Positions 48,609-57,462 of a stretch of DNA of 64,000 nt are shown one piece after another; the stretch's first letter is position 1, and each line of letters starts with the position of its first letter. Under the pieces are notes generated by a model. That model saw nothing but the letters and a program-made list of their open reading frames with translations, searched no databases and was not told where the DNA came from. The stretch covers positions 1 through 64,000 of the forward strand of contig NZ_JALIQS010000002.1 in assembly GCF_024704725.1 (NCBI RefSeq), in the 5' to 3' direction. Origin of the DNA: Shinella sp. CPCC 101442. Lineage in GTDB: Bacteria > Pseudomonadota > Alphaproteobacteria > Rhizobiales > Rhizobiaceae. The translations under genes were made by a program, and so were the position numbers.

Positions 48609-48672
48609 GGACGATTGCTAGCACAGGCCGGCACGCCCTCCAAGAGGCGAGCGCACCGGGCCACGTCTGCCC

Positions 48673-49920
48673 CTAGATGATGAGATTTGCGAGAATTTCG
48701 TTCTCGGTGATGTCCTGGTAACCCATGCCCGCGCCGTCGAAAGCCTTCTTGAGCGCGACGAAATTTTCAGGCGCCTTCGTTTCGAGGCCGATGAGGATCG
48801 AGCCGAAGTTGCGTGCGGATTTTTTCAGGTACTCGAAGCGGGCGATGTCGTCGTCCGGGCCGAGCAGGTTGAGGAAATCGCGCAACGCGCCGGGACGCTG
48901 GGCGAGGCGCAGGATAAAGTACTTCTTCAGCCCCTTGTGGCGCATCGCGCGCTCCTTGACGTCGGGCAGGCGCTCGAAGTCGAAATTGCCGCCGGAGACG
49001 ACGGCGACGACCGTCTTGCCTTCCAGCGCCTCGCGGCCGAGCGCTTCCAATGCCGCCAGCGACAGCGCGCCCGCCGGTTCCAGCACCACCCCTTCTACAT
49101 TGAGCATATCCACCATCGTCACGCAGATCGCGTTTTCCGAAAGCAGCATGACCTGATCGGCGGAAAAGCGGCTGAGCGCCGCAAAATTCAGGGCGCCGAT
49201 CTGGCCGACAGCAGCGCCGTCGACGAAATTGTCGACCGTTTCCAACGTCACCACCGCGCCGCTTTCAAGGCTGCGCTTGAGGCTCGGCGCGCCCGCCGGC
49301 TCGCAGAACAGGAAGCTGGAGGGAGCAATCGTTCCGTCGAAATAGCCAGTGACGCCGGAAGCGAGGCCACCGCCGCCAACCGGCAGCACCACGAGATCCG
49401 GCAGCTTGCCCTCGCCGAGCTGTGCGACGATTTCGGCCGCAACGGTCGCCTGCCCCTCGATGATATCCTCATGGTCGAAAGGCGGCACCATCAGCGCGCC
49501 GGTCGCCTCGGCATGGTCGCGGGCCGCCTTGTAGCACTGGTCGAAGAAGTCGCCGACGAGCTTGATGGTGACGAACTCGCCGCCGAACATGCGCGTCTTG
49601 TCGATCTTCTGCTGCGGCGTCGTCACCGGCATGAAAACCACACCCGGCACGCCGAAATGGCGGCAGACGAAGGCAAAGCCCTGTGCATGGTTACCGGCCG
49701 AGGCGCAGACGAAGCTGCGCGCGCCGTTTTCCTTCGCCAGCACCTTGCGGAAGAAGTTGAAGGCACCGCGGATCTTGTAGGAACGCACGGGCGAAAGGTC
49801 TTCGCGCTTCAGGTAGATCTCCGCGCCATAGCGGGCGGAGAGGTGTTCGTTCAGTTGCAGCGGCGTTTCCGGAAAGAGACCGCGCAGGGCCTCCATGGCT
49901 GCATCGACGTCGGGTTTCAT
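48673..49920 (-). CDS. ilvA: threonine ammonia-lyase (415 aa)
   Basis: This PLP enzyme makes 2-oxobutanoate from threonine, the first step to isoleucine. The PLP lysine is Lys49 in VRSYKIRGAFN; the substrate loop SAGNHAQGFA and phosphate loop VGGGGLASG are complete. The C-terminal 95 residues (KKYFILRLAQRPGALRDFLNLLG to the end) form a single ACT-like regulatory domain, as in the shorter IlvA type that may be less sensitive to isoleucine. A divergent trkH lies 250 bp upstream. Confidence 0.95.
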   Translation of the reverse strand: MKPDVDAAMEALRGLFPETPLQLNEHLSARYGAEIYLKREDLSPVRSYKIRGAFNFFRKVLAKENGARSFVCASAGNHAQGFAFVCRHFGVPGVVFMPVTTPQQKIDKTRMFGGEFVTIKLVGDFFDQCYKAARDHAEATGALMVPPFDHEDIIEGQATVAAEIVAQLGEGKLPDLVVLPVGGGGLASGVTGYFDGTIAPSSFLFCEPAGAPSLKRSLESGAVVTLETVDNFVDGAAVGQIGALNFAALSRFSADQVMLLSENAICVTMVDMLNVEGVVLEPAGALSLAALEALGREALEGKTVVAVVSGGNFDFERLPDVKERAMRHKGLKKYFILRLAQRPGALRDFLNLLGPDDDIARFEYLKKSARNFGSILIGLETKAPENFVALKKAFDGAGMGYQDITENEILANLII

Positions 49921-50169
49921 GCTCTGGTCCGTGTTCGATAGGGATAGGGTTCAAAAAGCTGCGTGTCGCGCCTTCAAATAGAAGGACAGAGGCAAGGCAA
50001 ACCGATCATTCCTCAAACCTTTCCAGCACGCTCAGGACCGCATTGGAGCCTATCCTTGAGTTTGGGCGATGCAAACGCTATTGCATATCGCAGCGACGGA
50101 CACCACCCGTCCCGGCCGCGCGGCCTTTCGAGACCAACTTGAGCCCAGCCGGCACGCAGGACACTTCCG
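49921..50169. other. divergent intergenic region between ilvA and trkH
   Basis: I see no gene here. It must hold the promoters of both neighbours. No clear operator, T-box or riboswitch was recognised. Confidence 0.4.
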
Positions 50170-51624
50170 TTGAACGCCACCATTTTCCGGTCCGCCATCA
50201 ACATTGCCGCCATCAGCGGCATCTACCTTTCCGTCGCGATGCTTCTGCCGGCGCTGGTCGACGTGTACTATGGCAACCCAGACTCGGAAGTCTTTTTCCT
50301 CTCGGCCTTTTTCACGGGCGCGCTCTCGCTTGCAACGGCGGCGGCGACACGGGCCGGACCGCCGCCTTTCAACAAGCGCATGGGCTTTCTCGTCGTCAAC
50401 ATGCTCTGGCTCTCGGGCAGCATCATCGGCGCCATCCCGCTGTGGCTTTCGTCTCTCGATCTCACCTTCGCGCAGGCCTTCTTCGAATCGGTCTCGGCGA
50501 TCAGCACGACGGGCTCTACCGTCATCGTCGGCCTCGACCATGCGCCGCCCGGCGTCCTGATGTGGCGCTCGCTGCTGCACTGGCTCGGCGGCGTCGGCAT
50601 TCTCGCGCTCGGCCTCTTCATCATGCCCTATCTCCGGGTCGGCGGCATGTCCTTCTTCAAGCTCGAATCCTCCGACACCGCCGACAAGCCCTTCGCTCGC
50701 ATCGCGAGCTATACGCGCGCCTTCCTCGCCATCTATGTGGCGATCACGCTGATCTGCGCCATCGTCTATGCCGCGCTCGGCATGAGCCGTTTCGATGCGC
50801 TGAACCACGCCATGTCGACCGTCGCGACGGGCGGACTTTCCACCCACGACGCCTCCTTCGGCTATTTCAAGAGCCTGCCGCTGCTCTGGGCCGCCACCTT
50901 CTTCATGACGCTGTCGAGCCTGCCCTTCTCGGTTCTGATTCTTTTCGTCGTACGCGGCCGCATCGATGCCTGGCGCGATCCGCAGATCCGCGTCTTCCTC
51001 GGCTACCTCGTGCTGTTTGCCGTGGCGGCAAGCGTCTTCCAGCGCCTGCAGAACGGCGTCGATTTCCATGAGGCGCTGGCGCATTCCTTCTTCACCGTGT
51101 CCTCGATCCTCTCGACGACGGGTTTTGCCAGCGACGACTATACCCAATGGGGTCACTTCATCGTGGCGCTCGCCTTCGTCGCGACGTTCATGGGCGGCTG
51201 TTCCGGCTCGACGGCCGGCGGTCTCAAGGCCTATCGCCTCATCATCCTGTTCAACTTCATCCGCACCGGCCTCTATCGCCTCATCTACCCCGACGGCATC
51301 CATGCCGTGCGCTACGGGACGATGACCGTCGATATGGACCTCCAGCGCAGCGTCTTCCTGTTCTTCATCACCTATGTGGCGCTCTCGGCCTTTGGTGCGA
51401 TCCTGCTCGGGTTGATGGGCTACGACGTGCTGACGGCGATTTCGGCTGCGGCGACGTCGCTTTCCAATGTCGGCCCCGGTGTCACGCAGGCGATCGGTCC
51501 CGCCGGCACCTTCGCCGGCTTCCACGATGCGGCCCTCTATCTCCTCTCCTTCCTCATGCTGCTCGGGCGCCTGGAAATCCTCACGGTCCTTGTCATATTA
51601 ACTCCACTCTTCTGGAAGAGTTGA
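50170..51624 (+). CDS. trkH: TrkH/KtrB-family potassium transporter subunit (484 aa)
   Basis: This polytopic K+ channel-like subunit has four repeated pore loops: SAISTTGSTVIVGLD, MSTVATGGLSTHDASF, SSILSTTGFASDD and AATSLSNVGPGV. These supply the four selectivity filters, each with the central glycine. About ten hydrophobic helices surround them. The TTG start at 50170 gives the full N-terminal helix; no in-frame ATG lies close. The cytoplasmic TrkA partner is not in the window. A secreted protein gene follows. Confidence 0.93.
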   Translation: MNATIFRSAINIAAISGIYLSVAMLLPALVDVYYGNPDSEVFFLSAFFTGALSLATAAATRAGPPPFNKRMGFLVVNMLWLSGSIIGAIPLWLSSLDLTFAQAFFESVSAISTTGSTVIVGLDHAPPGVLMWRSLLHWLGGVGILALGLFIMPYLRVGGMSFFKLESSDTADKPFARIASYTRAFLAIYVAITLICAIVYAALGMSRFDALNHAMSTVATGGLSTHDASFGYFKSLPLLWAATFFMTLSSLPFSVLILFVVRGRIDAWRDPQIRVFLGYLVLFAVAASVFQRLQNGVDFHEALAHSFFTVSSILSTTGFASDDYTQWGHFIVALAFVATFMGGCSGSTAGGLKAYRLIILFNFIRTGLYRLIYPDGIHAVRYGTMTVDMDLQRSVFLFFITYVALSAFGAILLGLMGYDVLTAISAAATSLSNVGPGVTQAIGPAGTFAGFHDAALYLLSFLMLLGRLEILTVLVILTPLFWKS

Positions 51625-51676
51625 CTGTTGTCACGCTTCTTCGCATCCTGCGCCCATCGGGCTGGAGGTTGAGTGT

Positions 51677-52255
51677 ATGGTCGTGTCGAAGTCCCTGTTG
51701 CGAATGCTCTTTATCGCCGCGCTCCTGCCGGCGCCCGCCTTTGCCGGCCCGCTTGCCGATGCGGCGAAGAAGGCGGAGGAACAGGCCGCCAAGGGCGACA
51801 CGGTCGGCGCGCACAACACCATCCGCGACGCTTTCGGCGCTTTTGCCGCGACGCTGCCCTTCTCCATCGGCAAAGCCGTCTTCGTGTCGGCACCGCCGGA
51901 AGGCTACGGCATGTTCACCACACGGCCGGAATCGAATTTCAAGGCGGGGGAAGCCCTGATCTCCTACGTCGAGCCCGTCGGCCTCACCTGGCGACCGGGA
52001 AACGGGGGCGCACTGGAATCGCATTTCACCGTCGATCTCGAACTCCTTGATCCCAAGGGCACTGTTCTCGCCGAGCAGAAAGCCTTCGGCTCCTTCGACT
52101 TCAAGGGAACCGTGCGCAATCAGGAAATCTTCGCCAAGCTGACGCTGAATCTCAGCGGTCCACCCGCCGGCGACTATGTGCTTCGATACCGCTTCCGCGA
52201 CGCCGCCAGCGGCGCCGTCGCCATCAGCGAGCAGCCGTTCAAGATCGTCCAGTAG
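51677..52255 (+). CDS. secreted hypothetical protein (192 aa)
   Basis: Residues 1-23 are a signal peptide (MVVSKSLLRMLFIAALLPAP, then AFA). The mature part is a beta-rich domain: AGEALISYVEPVGLTWRPGNG, ESHFTVDLELLDPKGTVLAE, FDFKGTVRNQEIFAKLTLNLSGPPAGDYVLRYRFRD. It may be an Ig- or transport-like fold; it has no lipobox. It is likely periplasmic. It follows trkH by 52 bases and may be transcribed with it. No family name is offered. Confidence 0.75.
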   Translation: MVVSKSLLRMLFIAALLPAPAFAGPLADAAKKAEEQAAKGDTVGAHNTIRDAFGAFAATLPFSIGKAVFVSAPPEGYGMFTTRPESNFKAGEALISYVEPVGLTWRPGNGGALESHFTVDLELLDPKGTVLAEQKAFGSFDFKGTVRNQEIFAKLTLNLSGPPAGDYVLRYRFRDAASGAVAISEQPFKIVQ

Positions 52256-52337
52256 CGCCCACCGACGTATTTACCGAGCGCCAAGAGAATTGTGACAAGC
52301 GCAGAATCAGCGCTTTCCAGCGCGTCCTCCCTCAATT

Positions 52338-52355
52338 ATGACAGCCGCATGACAA
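52338..52355. promoter_or_regulatory. Pho box upstream of DUF47-pit (candidate PhoB site)
   Basis: The minus strand reads TTGTCAT-GCGG-CTGTCAT, two direct 7-mers separated by 4 bases, the spacing of a Pho box (CTGTCAT n4 CTGTCAT). It lies 24 bp before the DUF47 start. That closeness fits repression by PhoB, as known for the orfA-pit genes of Sinorhizobium meliloti. Confidence 0.75.
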
Positions 52356-52378
52356 CCCCAGCCACGTAAGGGGCACAC

Positions 52379-53023
52379 ATGCTCTCGCTGTTTCGTAAAC
52401 TCATGCCGCGTGAAGACCGCTTCTTCGATCTCTTCGAGCAGCATTCCCGCACCGTCGTCGGCGCCGCCGAAGCCCTGCAGGCGCTTCTCGCCGGCGGGCC
52501 GGACATGGAAAAACATTGCAACCGTATCGTCGCGCTTGAAAACGAGGCCGACGCCATCACGGCCGAGGTCCTGCTCGCCGTGCGCCGCAGCTTCATCACG
52601 CCCTTCGACCGCGGCGACATCAAGGACCTGATCCAGTCGATGGACGACGCCATCGACATGATGCACAAGATGGTCAAGACGATCCGCCTCTACGAGCAGA
52701 CGAGCTTCCAGCCCGGCATGCAGGAAATGGGCGTCACCGTCGTCAAGGCCGCGCATCTCATCGCCGAAGCCATTCCGCTGTTGGATAAAGTCGGCGTGCA
52801 TGCCGACCGCCTCAGCGCCATCGCCCAGGAAGTCACCCGCGTCGAAGGCCGCTCCGACGAACTTCACGACCAGGGCGTCAAGGCCCTGTTCAAGGAATTC
52901 GGCAAGACCGACCCGATGGCCTATATCATCGGCAGCGAGATCTATGGCGAACTCGAAAAGGTCGTCGACCGCTTCGAGGACGTGGCGGATGAAATCAGCG
53001 GTATCGTGATCGAGAACGTCTGA
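52379..53023 (+). CDS. DUF47 family phosphate transport regulator, OrfA-like (214 aa)
   Basis: This helical PhoU-like protein (FRKLMPREDRFFDLFEQHSRTVVGAAEALQAL, GDIKDLIQSMDDAIDMMHKMVKTI, RVEGRSDELHDQGVKALFKEF) is the usual partner of Pit transporters. In Sinorhizobium it is called OrfA and is required for Pit function. It probably regulates or couples phosphate uptake. It ends in TGATG with the pit start, so the two are cotranslated. A Pho box lies 24 bp upstream. Confidence 0.92.
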   Translation: MLSLFRKLMPREDRFFDLFEQHSRTVVGAAEALQALLAGGPDMEKHCNRIVALENEADAITAEVLLAVRRSFITPFDRGDIKDLIQSMDDAIDMMHKMVKTIRLYEQTSFQPGMQEMGVTVVKAAHLIAEAIPLLDKVGVHADRLSAIAQEVTRVEGRSDELHDQGVKALFKEFGKTDPMAYIIGSEIYGELEKVVDRFEDVADEISGIVIENV

Positions 53024-54030
53024 TGGACGCGACACTCGCCTTTCCGCTGCTGATCGCGCTCGTCGGCATCGCACTGCTGTTCGACTTCCTGAACGGCCTG
53101 CACGATGCGGCCAACTCCATCGCCACGATCGTCTCGACGCGCGTGCTGCGCCCGCAATATGCGGTCATGTGGGCGGCGTTCTTCAATTTCATCGCCTTCC
53201 TGTTCTTCGGCCTGCATGTCGCCGAAACGATCGGCAGGGGCATTATCGATCCCTCCATCGTCAGCCCGCTCGTCATTTTCGCGGCGCTGATGGGCGCGAT
53301 CATCTGGAATGTCGTCACCTGGATTTTCGGCATCCCGTCGAGTTCCTCGCACGCCCTTATCGGCGGCCTGGTCGGCGCCGGCCTTGCCAAGACCGGCTTC
53401 GACGCCGTCGTCTGGAGCGGCCTCATCAAGACGGCAAGCGCCATCTTCCTGTCTCCGGCAATCGGCTTCTTCCTGGCATTGGTCCTCGTACTTGTCGTCT
53501 CCTGGCTCTTCGTGCGCCAGACGCCCTTCGCCGTCGACCGGACGTTCCGCGTCATGCAGTTCATCTCGGCCTCGCTCTATTCGCTTGGCCACGGCGGCAA
53601 CGATGCGCAGAAGACCATGGGCATCATCGCCGTGCTGCTTTATTCGCAGGGCTATCTCGGTGGTGAGTTCTACGTGCCGTTCTGGGTGGTCATCACCTGC
53701 CAGTCGGCGATGGCGCTCGGCACGCTGATGGGCGGCTGGCGCATCGTGCACACGATGGGCTCGAAGATCACGCGACTCAACCCGATGCAGGGGTTCTGCG
53801 CCGAAACCGGCGGCGCCATCACGCTGTTTGCCGCCACCTGGCTCGGCATCCCGGTCTCCACCACCCACACGATTACCGGCGCCATCATTGGCGTGGGGGC
53901 CGCCCGCCGCGTCTCCGCCGTCCGCTGGGGGCTTGCCGGCAACATCGTCTGGGCCTGGATCATCACCCTGCCCTCGGCAGCGGCGATTTCGGCGCTGTTC
54001 TACCTCGTGTTCAACGCGTTTTCGGGCTGA
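53023..54030 (+). CDS. pit: inorganic phosphate transporter, PiT family (335 aa)
   Basis: This is a low-affinity phosphate/metal symporter. About ten membrane helices are present. The PiT signatures are FDFLNGLHDAANSIATIVSTRVL near residue 24 (with the conserved NGxxDAANS pattern) and SLYSLGHGGNDAQKTMGIIAVLL near 190. GIPVSTTHTITGAIIGVGAARR is the second substrate loop. It overlaps the OrfA-like gene by one base. Confidence 0.95.
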   Translation: MDATLAFPLLIALVGIALLFDFLNGLHDAANSIATIVSTRVLRPQYAVMWAAFFNFIAFLFFGLHVAETIGRGIIDPSIVSPLVIFAALMGAIIWNVVTWIFGIPSSSSHALIGGLVGAGLAKTGFDAVVWSGLIKTASAIFLSPAIGFFLALVLVLVVSWLFVRQTPFAVDRTFRVMQFISASLYSLGHGGNDAQKTMGIIAVLLYSQGYLGGEFYVPFWVVITCQSAMALGTLMGGWRIVHTMGSKITRLNPMQGFCAETGGAITLFAATWLGIPVSTTHTITGAIIGVGAARRVSAVRWGLAGNIVWAWIITLPSAAAISALFYLVFNAFSG

Positions 54031-54042
54031 TATCCGCCTGAA

Positions 54043-54080
54043 ACGACAGGGCGGAAGCGACGACGCTTCCGCCCTGTCGT
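54043..54080. terminator. long hairpin after pit (bidirectional terminator candidate)
   Basis: ACGACAGGGCGGAAGCG (54043-54059) pairs perfectly with CGCTTCCGCCCTGTCGT (54064-54080), a 17-bp stem with a 4-base loop. There is no T-run, so termination may be Rho-assisted. It separates convergent pit and the RTX gene. Confidence 0.7.
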
Positions 54081-54100
54081 GCCATCTTGCCCGGTACCGG

Positions 54101-55489
54101 CTACAGGATGAAATCACCCGCCTTGAGCTTCAGCGAATGGTCGATTTCGATGGAAAAGTCGGCTCTGCCGTCCCCGTTGGTATCGCCATAGATGAACGTG
54201 TCGCCGTTCTTTTTCTGATAGCGCAGCTCGCCGGCATCCTTGTTGAACTTGTGGGTGCCGATGAATTCGAATTTCTGATTGTGCTTTACGGTGCTGTCGG
54301 CGTCGATCAGCTTGAGATCGATATGGTCGCCCTCCTTGCGTGAAAAATCCAGGATCGTGTCGCGACCGCTGGTTTTCGTCGTAGAGTCCTTGATGGACCT
54401 GAAGATGAAGAGATCCGCGCTGGTACCGCCCCACAGGACGTCGGCGCCTGTTCCGCCGATCAGCCTGTCCCTTCCCGCTCCGCCGCCGAGCTGATCCTTC
54501 CCGCTCTCGCCGAAGAGACTGTCGTTTCCGGCCGAGCCGAAGGCAAGATCGTCACCTCGTCCCAGGACGATCTTGTCGGAGGCCCGTCCTCCGACGAGCG
54601 CATCGTCTCCGGCGCCGCCCTTGAAAGTCCCCTTGACCGGCGAAATCGTCAACGAGAAACCGTCGGTGTCGGCACCAGCGGCGCGGTGAACGCCGTTCGC
54701 GTCACCAGAATCGTCATCGCCAAAAATGCCGGATCCGATTCTTTCCAGAACGCTCTTGACGCTACCCTTGATGTCGAGAATGTCCCCGATCCCGTCACGG
54801 GTCACGTCATCCATGCGCTCAAACACCACTTCCGCATCATCGACCTTGCCGGAAACGCCATCCTCGATGATGGAAAAGAGGTTCGTATGGAAATTCGTCA
54901 GCTTATCGCGAAGCTCCAGGGAATCCTCTACCTGCTGGTAGAAGCGCCCCAAGCCATTCGATTCCAGCAGCGAGCGGACATAGTCCTGCGCGCTGTCGAA
55001 CAACGAATCGTAGGTTTTCGCGACAAGGAACTCCTTGATGGCATCGCTGCTCCACTCCGACGGCAGGCCAAGGTCGTTTTCCCAGATGTCCTTCAGCTCG
55101 TTATAGTCGATACCATAGGATTCGAGCTGGTCCTTGATGCCACTCCAGGTGTCGCCCCACTCGAGATCCGACGGTCTCGAAACGTCGTCCGGCAGGATCT
55201 CCGCATAATCGACTGTTTCCGAAGAGAAATAGTCCTCCAGCGCCTCGGAAAAAAGCATGCTGCTCGGATATTCCGCGGCGATGGTGTCCAGCATCTCGAG
55301 GCCGCGGAAAAGCGTATTGAAATTGCCGCTCGCGAACTCGTCGATGACAGCAGCCACTTCGGGCGTGTAGAGGCCGGAACTCTCGAGAAAGGAAATGACC
55401 TCTCCCCAGTCGACCGTGCTGAAATCGAACGCACGGACCATGCCGATGTAGCCCGTAAGCTCTCCGATCGTGAAATTGGTATATGACAT
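54101..55489 (-). CDS. RTX-type secreted calcium-binding protein (462 aa)
   Basis: The first 290 residues are acidic and helical with no known enzyme motif (ISFLESSGLYTPEVAAVIDEF, DYAEILPDDVSR, YVRSLLESNGLGRFYQ). From about 290 RTX nonapeptide repeats follow: FKGGAGDDALVGGRASDKI, GRGDDLAFGSAGNDSLFGESGKDQLGGGAGRDRLIGGTGADVLWGG. The C-terminus, DTILDFSRKEGDHIDL and ADFSIEIDHSLKLKAGDFIL, is a serralysin-type M10 C-domain with a type I secretion signal. No signal peptide is present. It is exported by an ABC system elsewhere. Confidence 0.9.
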   Translation of the reverse strand: MSYTNFTIGELTGYIGMVRAFDFSTVDWGEVISFLESSGLYTPEVAAVIDEFASGNFNTLFRGLEMLDTIAAEYPSSMLFSEALEDYFSSETVDYAEILPDDVSRPSDLEWGDTWSGIKDQLESYGIDYNELKDIWENDLGLPSEWSSDAIKEFLVAKTYDSLFDSAQDYVRSLLESNGLGRFYQQVEDSLELRDKLTNFHTNLFSIIEDGVSGKVDDAEVVFERMDDVTRDGIGDILDIKGSVKSVLERIGSGIFGDDDSGDANGVHRAAGADTDGFSLTISPVKGTFKGGAGDDALVGGRASDKIVLGRGDDLAFGSAGNDSLFGESGKDQLGGGAGRDRLIGGTGADVLWGGTSADLFIFRSIKDSTTKTSGRDTILDFSRKEGDHIDLKLIDADSTVKHNQKFEFIGTHKFNKDAGELRYQKKNGDTFIYGDTNGDGRADFSIEIDHSLKLKAGDFIL

Positions 55490-55705
55490 GTCCTTCTCTC
55501 CCCTAGCCGCTCTGCAGGGAAGGCAAACACGTGCTTATTTAGCAGTCAAGAAGATTGAGCAGCGCGCGCAAGAACACCCAAACTCTTCTTGCCGTCCAGA
55601 CTGAAAGACTACTGCGGGAGGGAGGGCGCGGTTTTTCGAAATCGGCAAGAAATGCTGCAAAACAATCCTTGACGTTCCCGTCCAAGCGATTGAAAAGCAA
55701 GCTAG

Positions 55706-55790
55706 GCGGGCGTGGCGAAACTGGTAGACGCAAGAGACTTAAAATCTCTCGGCCTTGGCTGTGCGGGTTCGATCCCCGCCGCCCGCACCA
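55706..55790 (+). tRNA. tRNA-Leu(UAA)
   Basis: The 85-nt tRNA has acceptor GCGGGCG/CGCCCGC, anticodon arm AGAGA-CTTAAAA-TCTCT (anticodon TAA), a long class II variable arm, T-arm GCGGG-TTCGATC-CCCGC, and encoded CCA. It stands alone on the plus strand between the RTX gene and wrbA. It shows no sign of a phage att repeat here. Confidence 0.95.
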
Positions 55791-55875
55791 AAGTCCAAGC
55801 AAACTCCGGACAATAAAAAGGGCGCGGCCCTGACGCAGGCCGCACCCTCTTTTTCAGCGACGTTTCAGGAGAACG

Positions 55876-56475
55876 TCAGGCTGAAAGTTTTGCCGCGATC
55901 TTGGCGACATGGGCGCCCTGGAAGCGGGCGGCGTCCAGTTCGACCTGCGAAGGCTGGCGCGAGCCGTCGCCGTCGGTGATCGTGGAAGCGCCGTAGGGCG
56001 AGCCGCCCTTGATTTCATCCACGCCCATCTGGCCCTGGAAGGCATAGGGCAGGCCGGCGACGACGAGGCCATGGTGCAGCAGGGTCGGGATGAAGCCGAG
56101 AATGGTCGATTCCTGGCCGCCATGCTGGGTGGCCGACGACGTGAAGACAGAGCCGACCTTGCCGACCAGCTTGCCGGCGGCCCACAGGCCACCCGTCTGA
56201 TCCCAGAAATTGCGCATCTGCGAGGCGACCGTGCCGAAGCGCGTGCCGGCACCGACGATGATGGCGTCGTATTCGGCGAGCTCGTCGGTCGTGGCGATCT
56301 CGGCCTTCTGGTCCATCTTGTAGTAGGAAGCCTTGGCAACGTCGTCGGGAACCAGTTCGCGAACGCGCTTGACGGTCACGTCGGCACCTTCAGACTTTGC
56401 GCCTTCCGCCACGGCATAGGCCATCGCTTCGATATGGCCATAGGCCGAGTAGTAGAGAACCAGTACTTTCGCCAT
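55876..56475 (-). CDS. wrbA: NAD(P)H:quinone oxidoreductase WrbA (199 aa)
   Basis: This flavodoxin-like enzyme reduces quinones by two electrons. ATG 56475 ([20 protein letters not shown]) gives the FMN loop [12 protein letters not shown]. Other family segments are [30 protein letters not shown] and [37 protein letters not shown] lies upstream. It is monocistronic, and protection from oxidative stress is the usual role. Confidence 0.94.
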   Translation of the reverse strand: MAKVLVLYYSAYGHIEAMAYAVAEGAKSEGADVTVKRVRELVPDDVAKASYYKMDQKAEIATTDELAEYDAIIVGAGTRFGTVASQMRNFWDQTGGLWAAGKLVGKVGSVFTSSATQHGGQESTILGFIPTLLHHGLVVAGLPYAFQGQMGVDEIKGGSPYGASTITDGDGSRQPSQVELDAARFQGAHVAKIAAKLSA

Positions 56476-56642
56476 CGTCGTCTCCTGTTCGAAAAGGCTT
56501 TCCGCTTGATCGCGGCGTCGGCTTGGATGTAGCACGTTGGACAGGCGGCGTCAGAAGCTGCCCGGTCGACAGACTGTTCACCCGCCATTGACAATGTCCG
56601 CCCAACCGGTCGGCATTTCCGTACGAAATACAGGAAACGCCC

Positions 56643-57398
56643 ATGAATTCCACGCAGATCGCCACCGCCGCCATGCTTGCCATCGGCGACGAACTTCTTT
56701 CCGGGCGCACCAAGGACAAGAATATCGGCCAGCTCGCCGATATGCTCCTCCTCGCCGGCATCGATCTCAAGGAGGTGCGCATCGTCGGCGACGAGGAGGA
56801 CGATATCGTCTCGGCGCTGAACGCGCTGCGCGCCCGCTACACCTACGTCTTCACTTCAGGCGGTATCGGCCCGACGCATGACGACATCACGGCGGACGCG
56901 ATCTCCAAGGCCTTCGGCGTGCCCTGCCTGCACGATCCGCTCGCCATGCAGCTGCTCGGCGCGATGTACGAGAAGCGCGGCGTGGAGTTCAACGAGGCCC
57001 GCCAACGCATGGCGCGCATGCCCCAGGGTGCGGTGCATATCGAAAATGCCGTTTCCACGGCACCGGGCTTCCACATCGGCAATGTCTATGTGATGGCCGG
57101 CGTGCCGCAGGTCTTTACCGCCATGCTTGGCAATGTCGTGCCGCAGCTTGAAGGCGGCAAACCGATGCTGTCGCGCTCCGTCGCCTCGCCCTTCGGCGAG
57201 GGCGATATCGGCAGCGCGCTGGCGGCGATCCAGAAGAATCATCCGGAAACCAGCATCGGCTCCTATCCACGCTTTTCGGAAAACCGGTTTTCGACGGAAA
57301 TCGTCATCCGCAGCCGGACGGAAGCGCCCGCGGAAGCGGCCGAACGTGATATCATGGCGATGATCGCCGAAATCGCCGCGGCCAAGGCCGCGTCTTGA
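56643..57398 (+). CDS. CinA/MoaB-type molybdopterin-binding-fold protein (251 aa)
   Basis: The fold is that of competence/damage-inducible protein A and MoaB/MogA (AAMLAIGDELLSGRTKDKNIGQLADMLLLAGIDLKEVRIVGDEEDDIV, FTSGGIGPTHDDITADAISKAFG). It lacks the C-terminal nicotinamide-amidase domain of full CinA, so the short form may act on molybdopterin or ADP-ribose pyrophosphate only. It precedes a UspA gene by 64 bases. The name is a family name, and no substrate can be read. Confidence 0.88.
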   Translation: MNSTQIATAAMLAIGDELLSGRTKDKNIGQLADMLLLAGIDLKEVRIVGDEEDDIVSALNALRARYTYVFTSGGIGPTHDDITADAISKAFGVPCLHDPLAMQLLGAMYEKRGVEFNEARQRMARMPQGAVHIENAVSTAPGFHIGNVYVMAGVPQVFTAMLGNVVPQLEGGKPMLSRSVASPFGEGDIGSALAAIQKNHPETSIGSYPRFSENRFSTEIVIRSRTEAPAEAAERDIMAMIAEIAAAKAAS

Positions 57399-57462
57399 TC
57401 CGGATCAAGGTTTTCCGGCCTCGGCGAGGGGATGCTTGCGCAGAACCAGACAGGAGGCCGAA

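Noticed and set aside
50050-51525. 491-residue minus-strand frame across trkH
   Set aside because: It is a shadow with an extremely charged, repetitive composition; trkH has all four pore loops.
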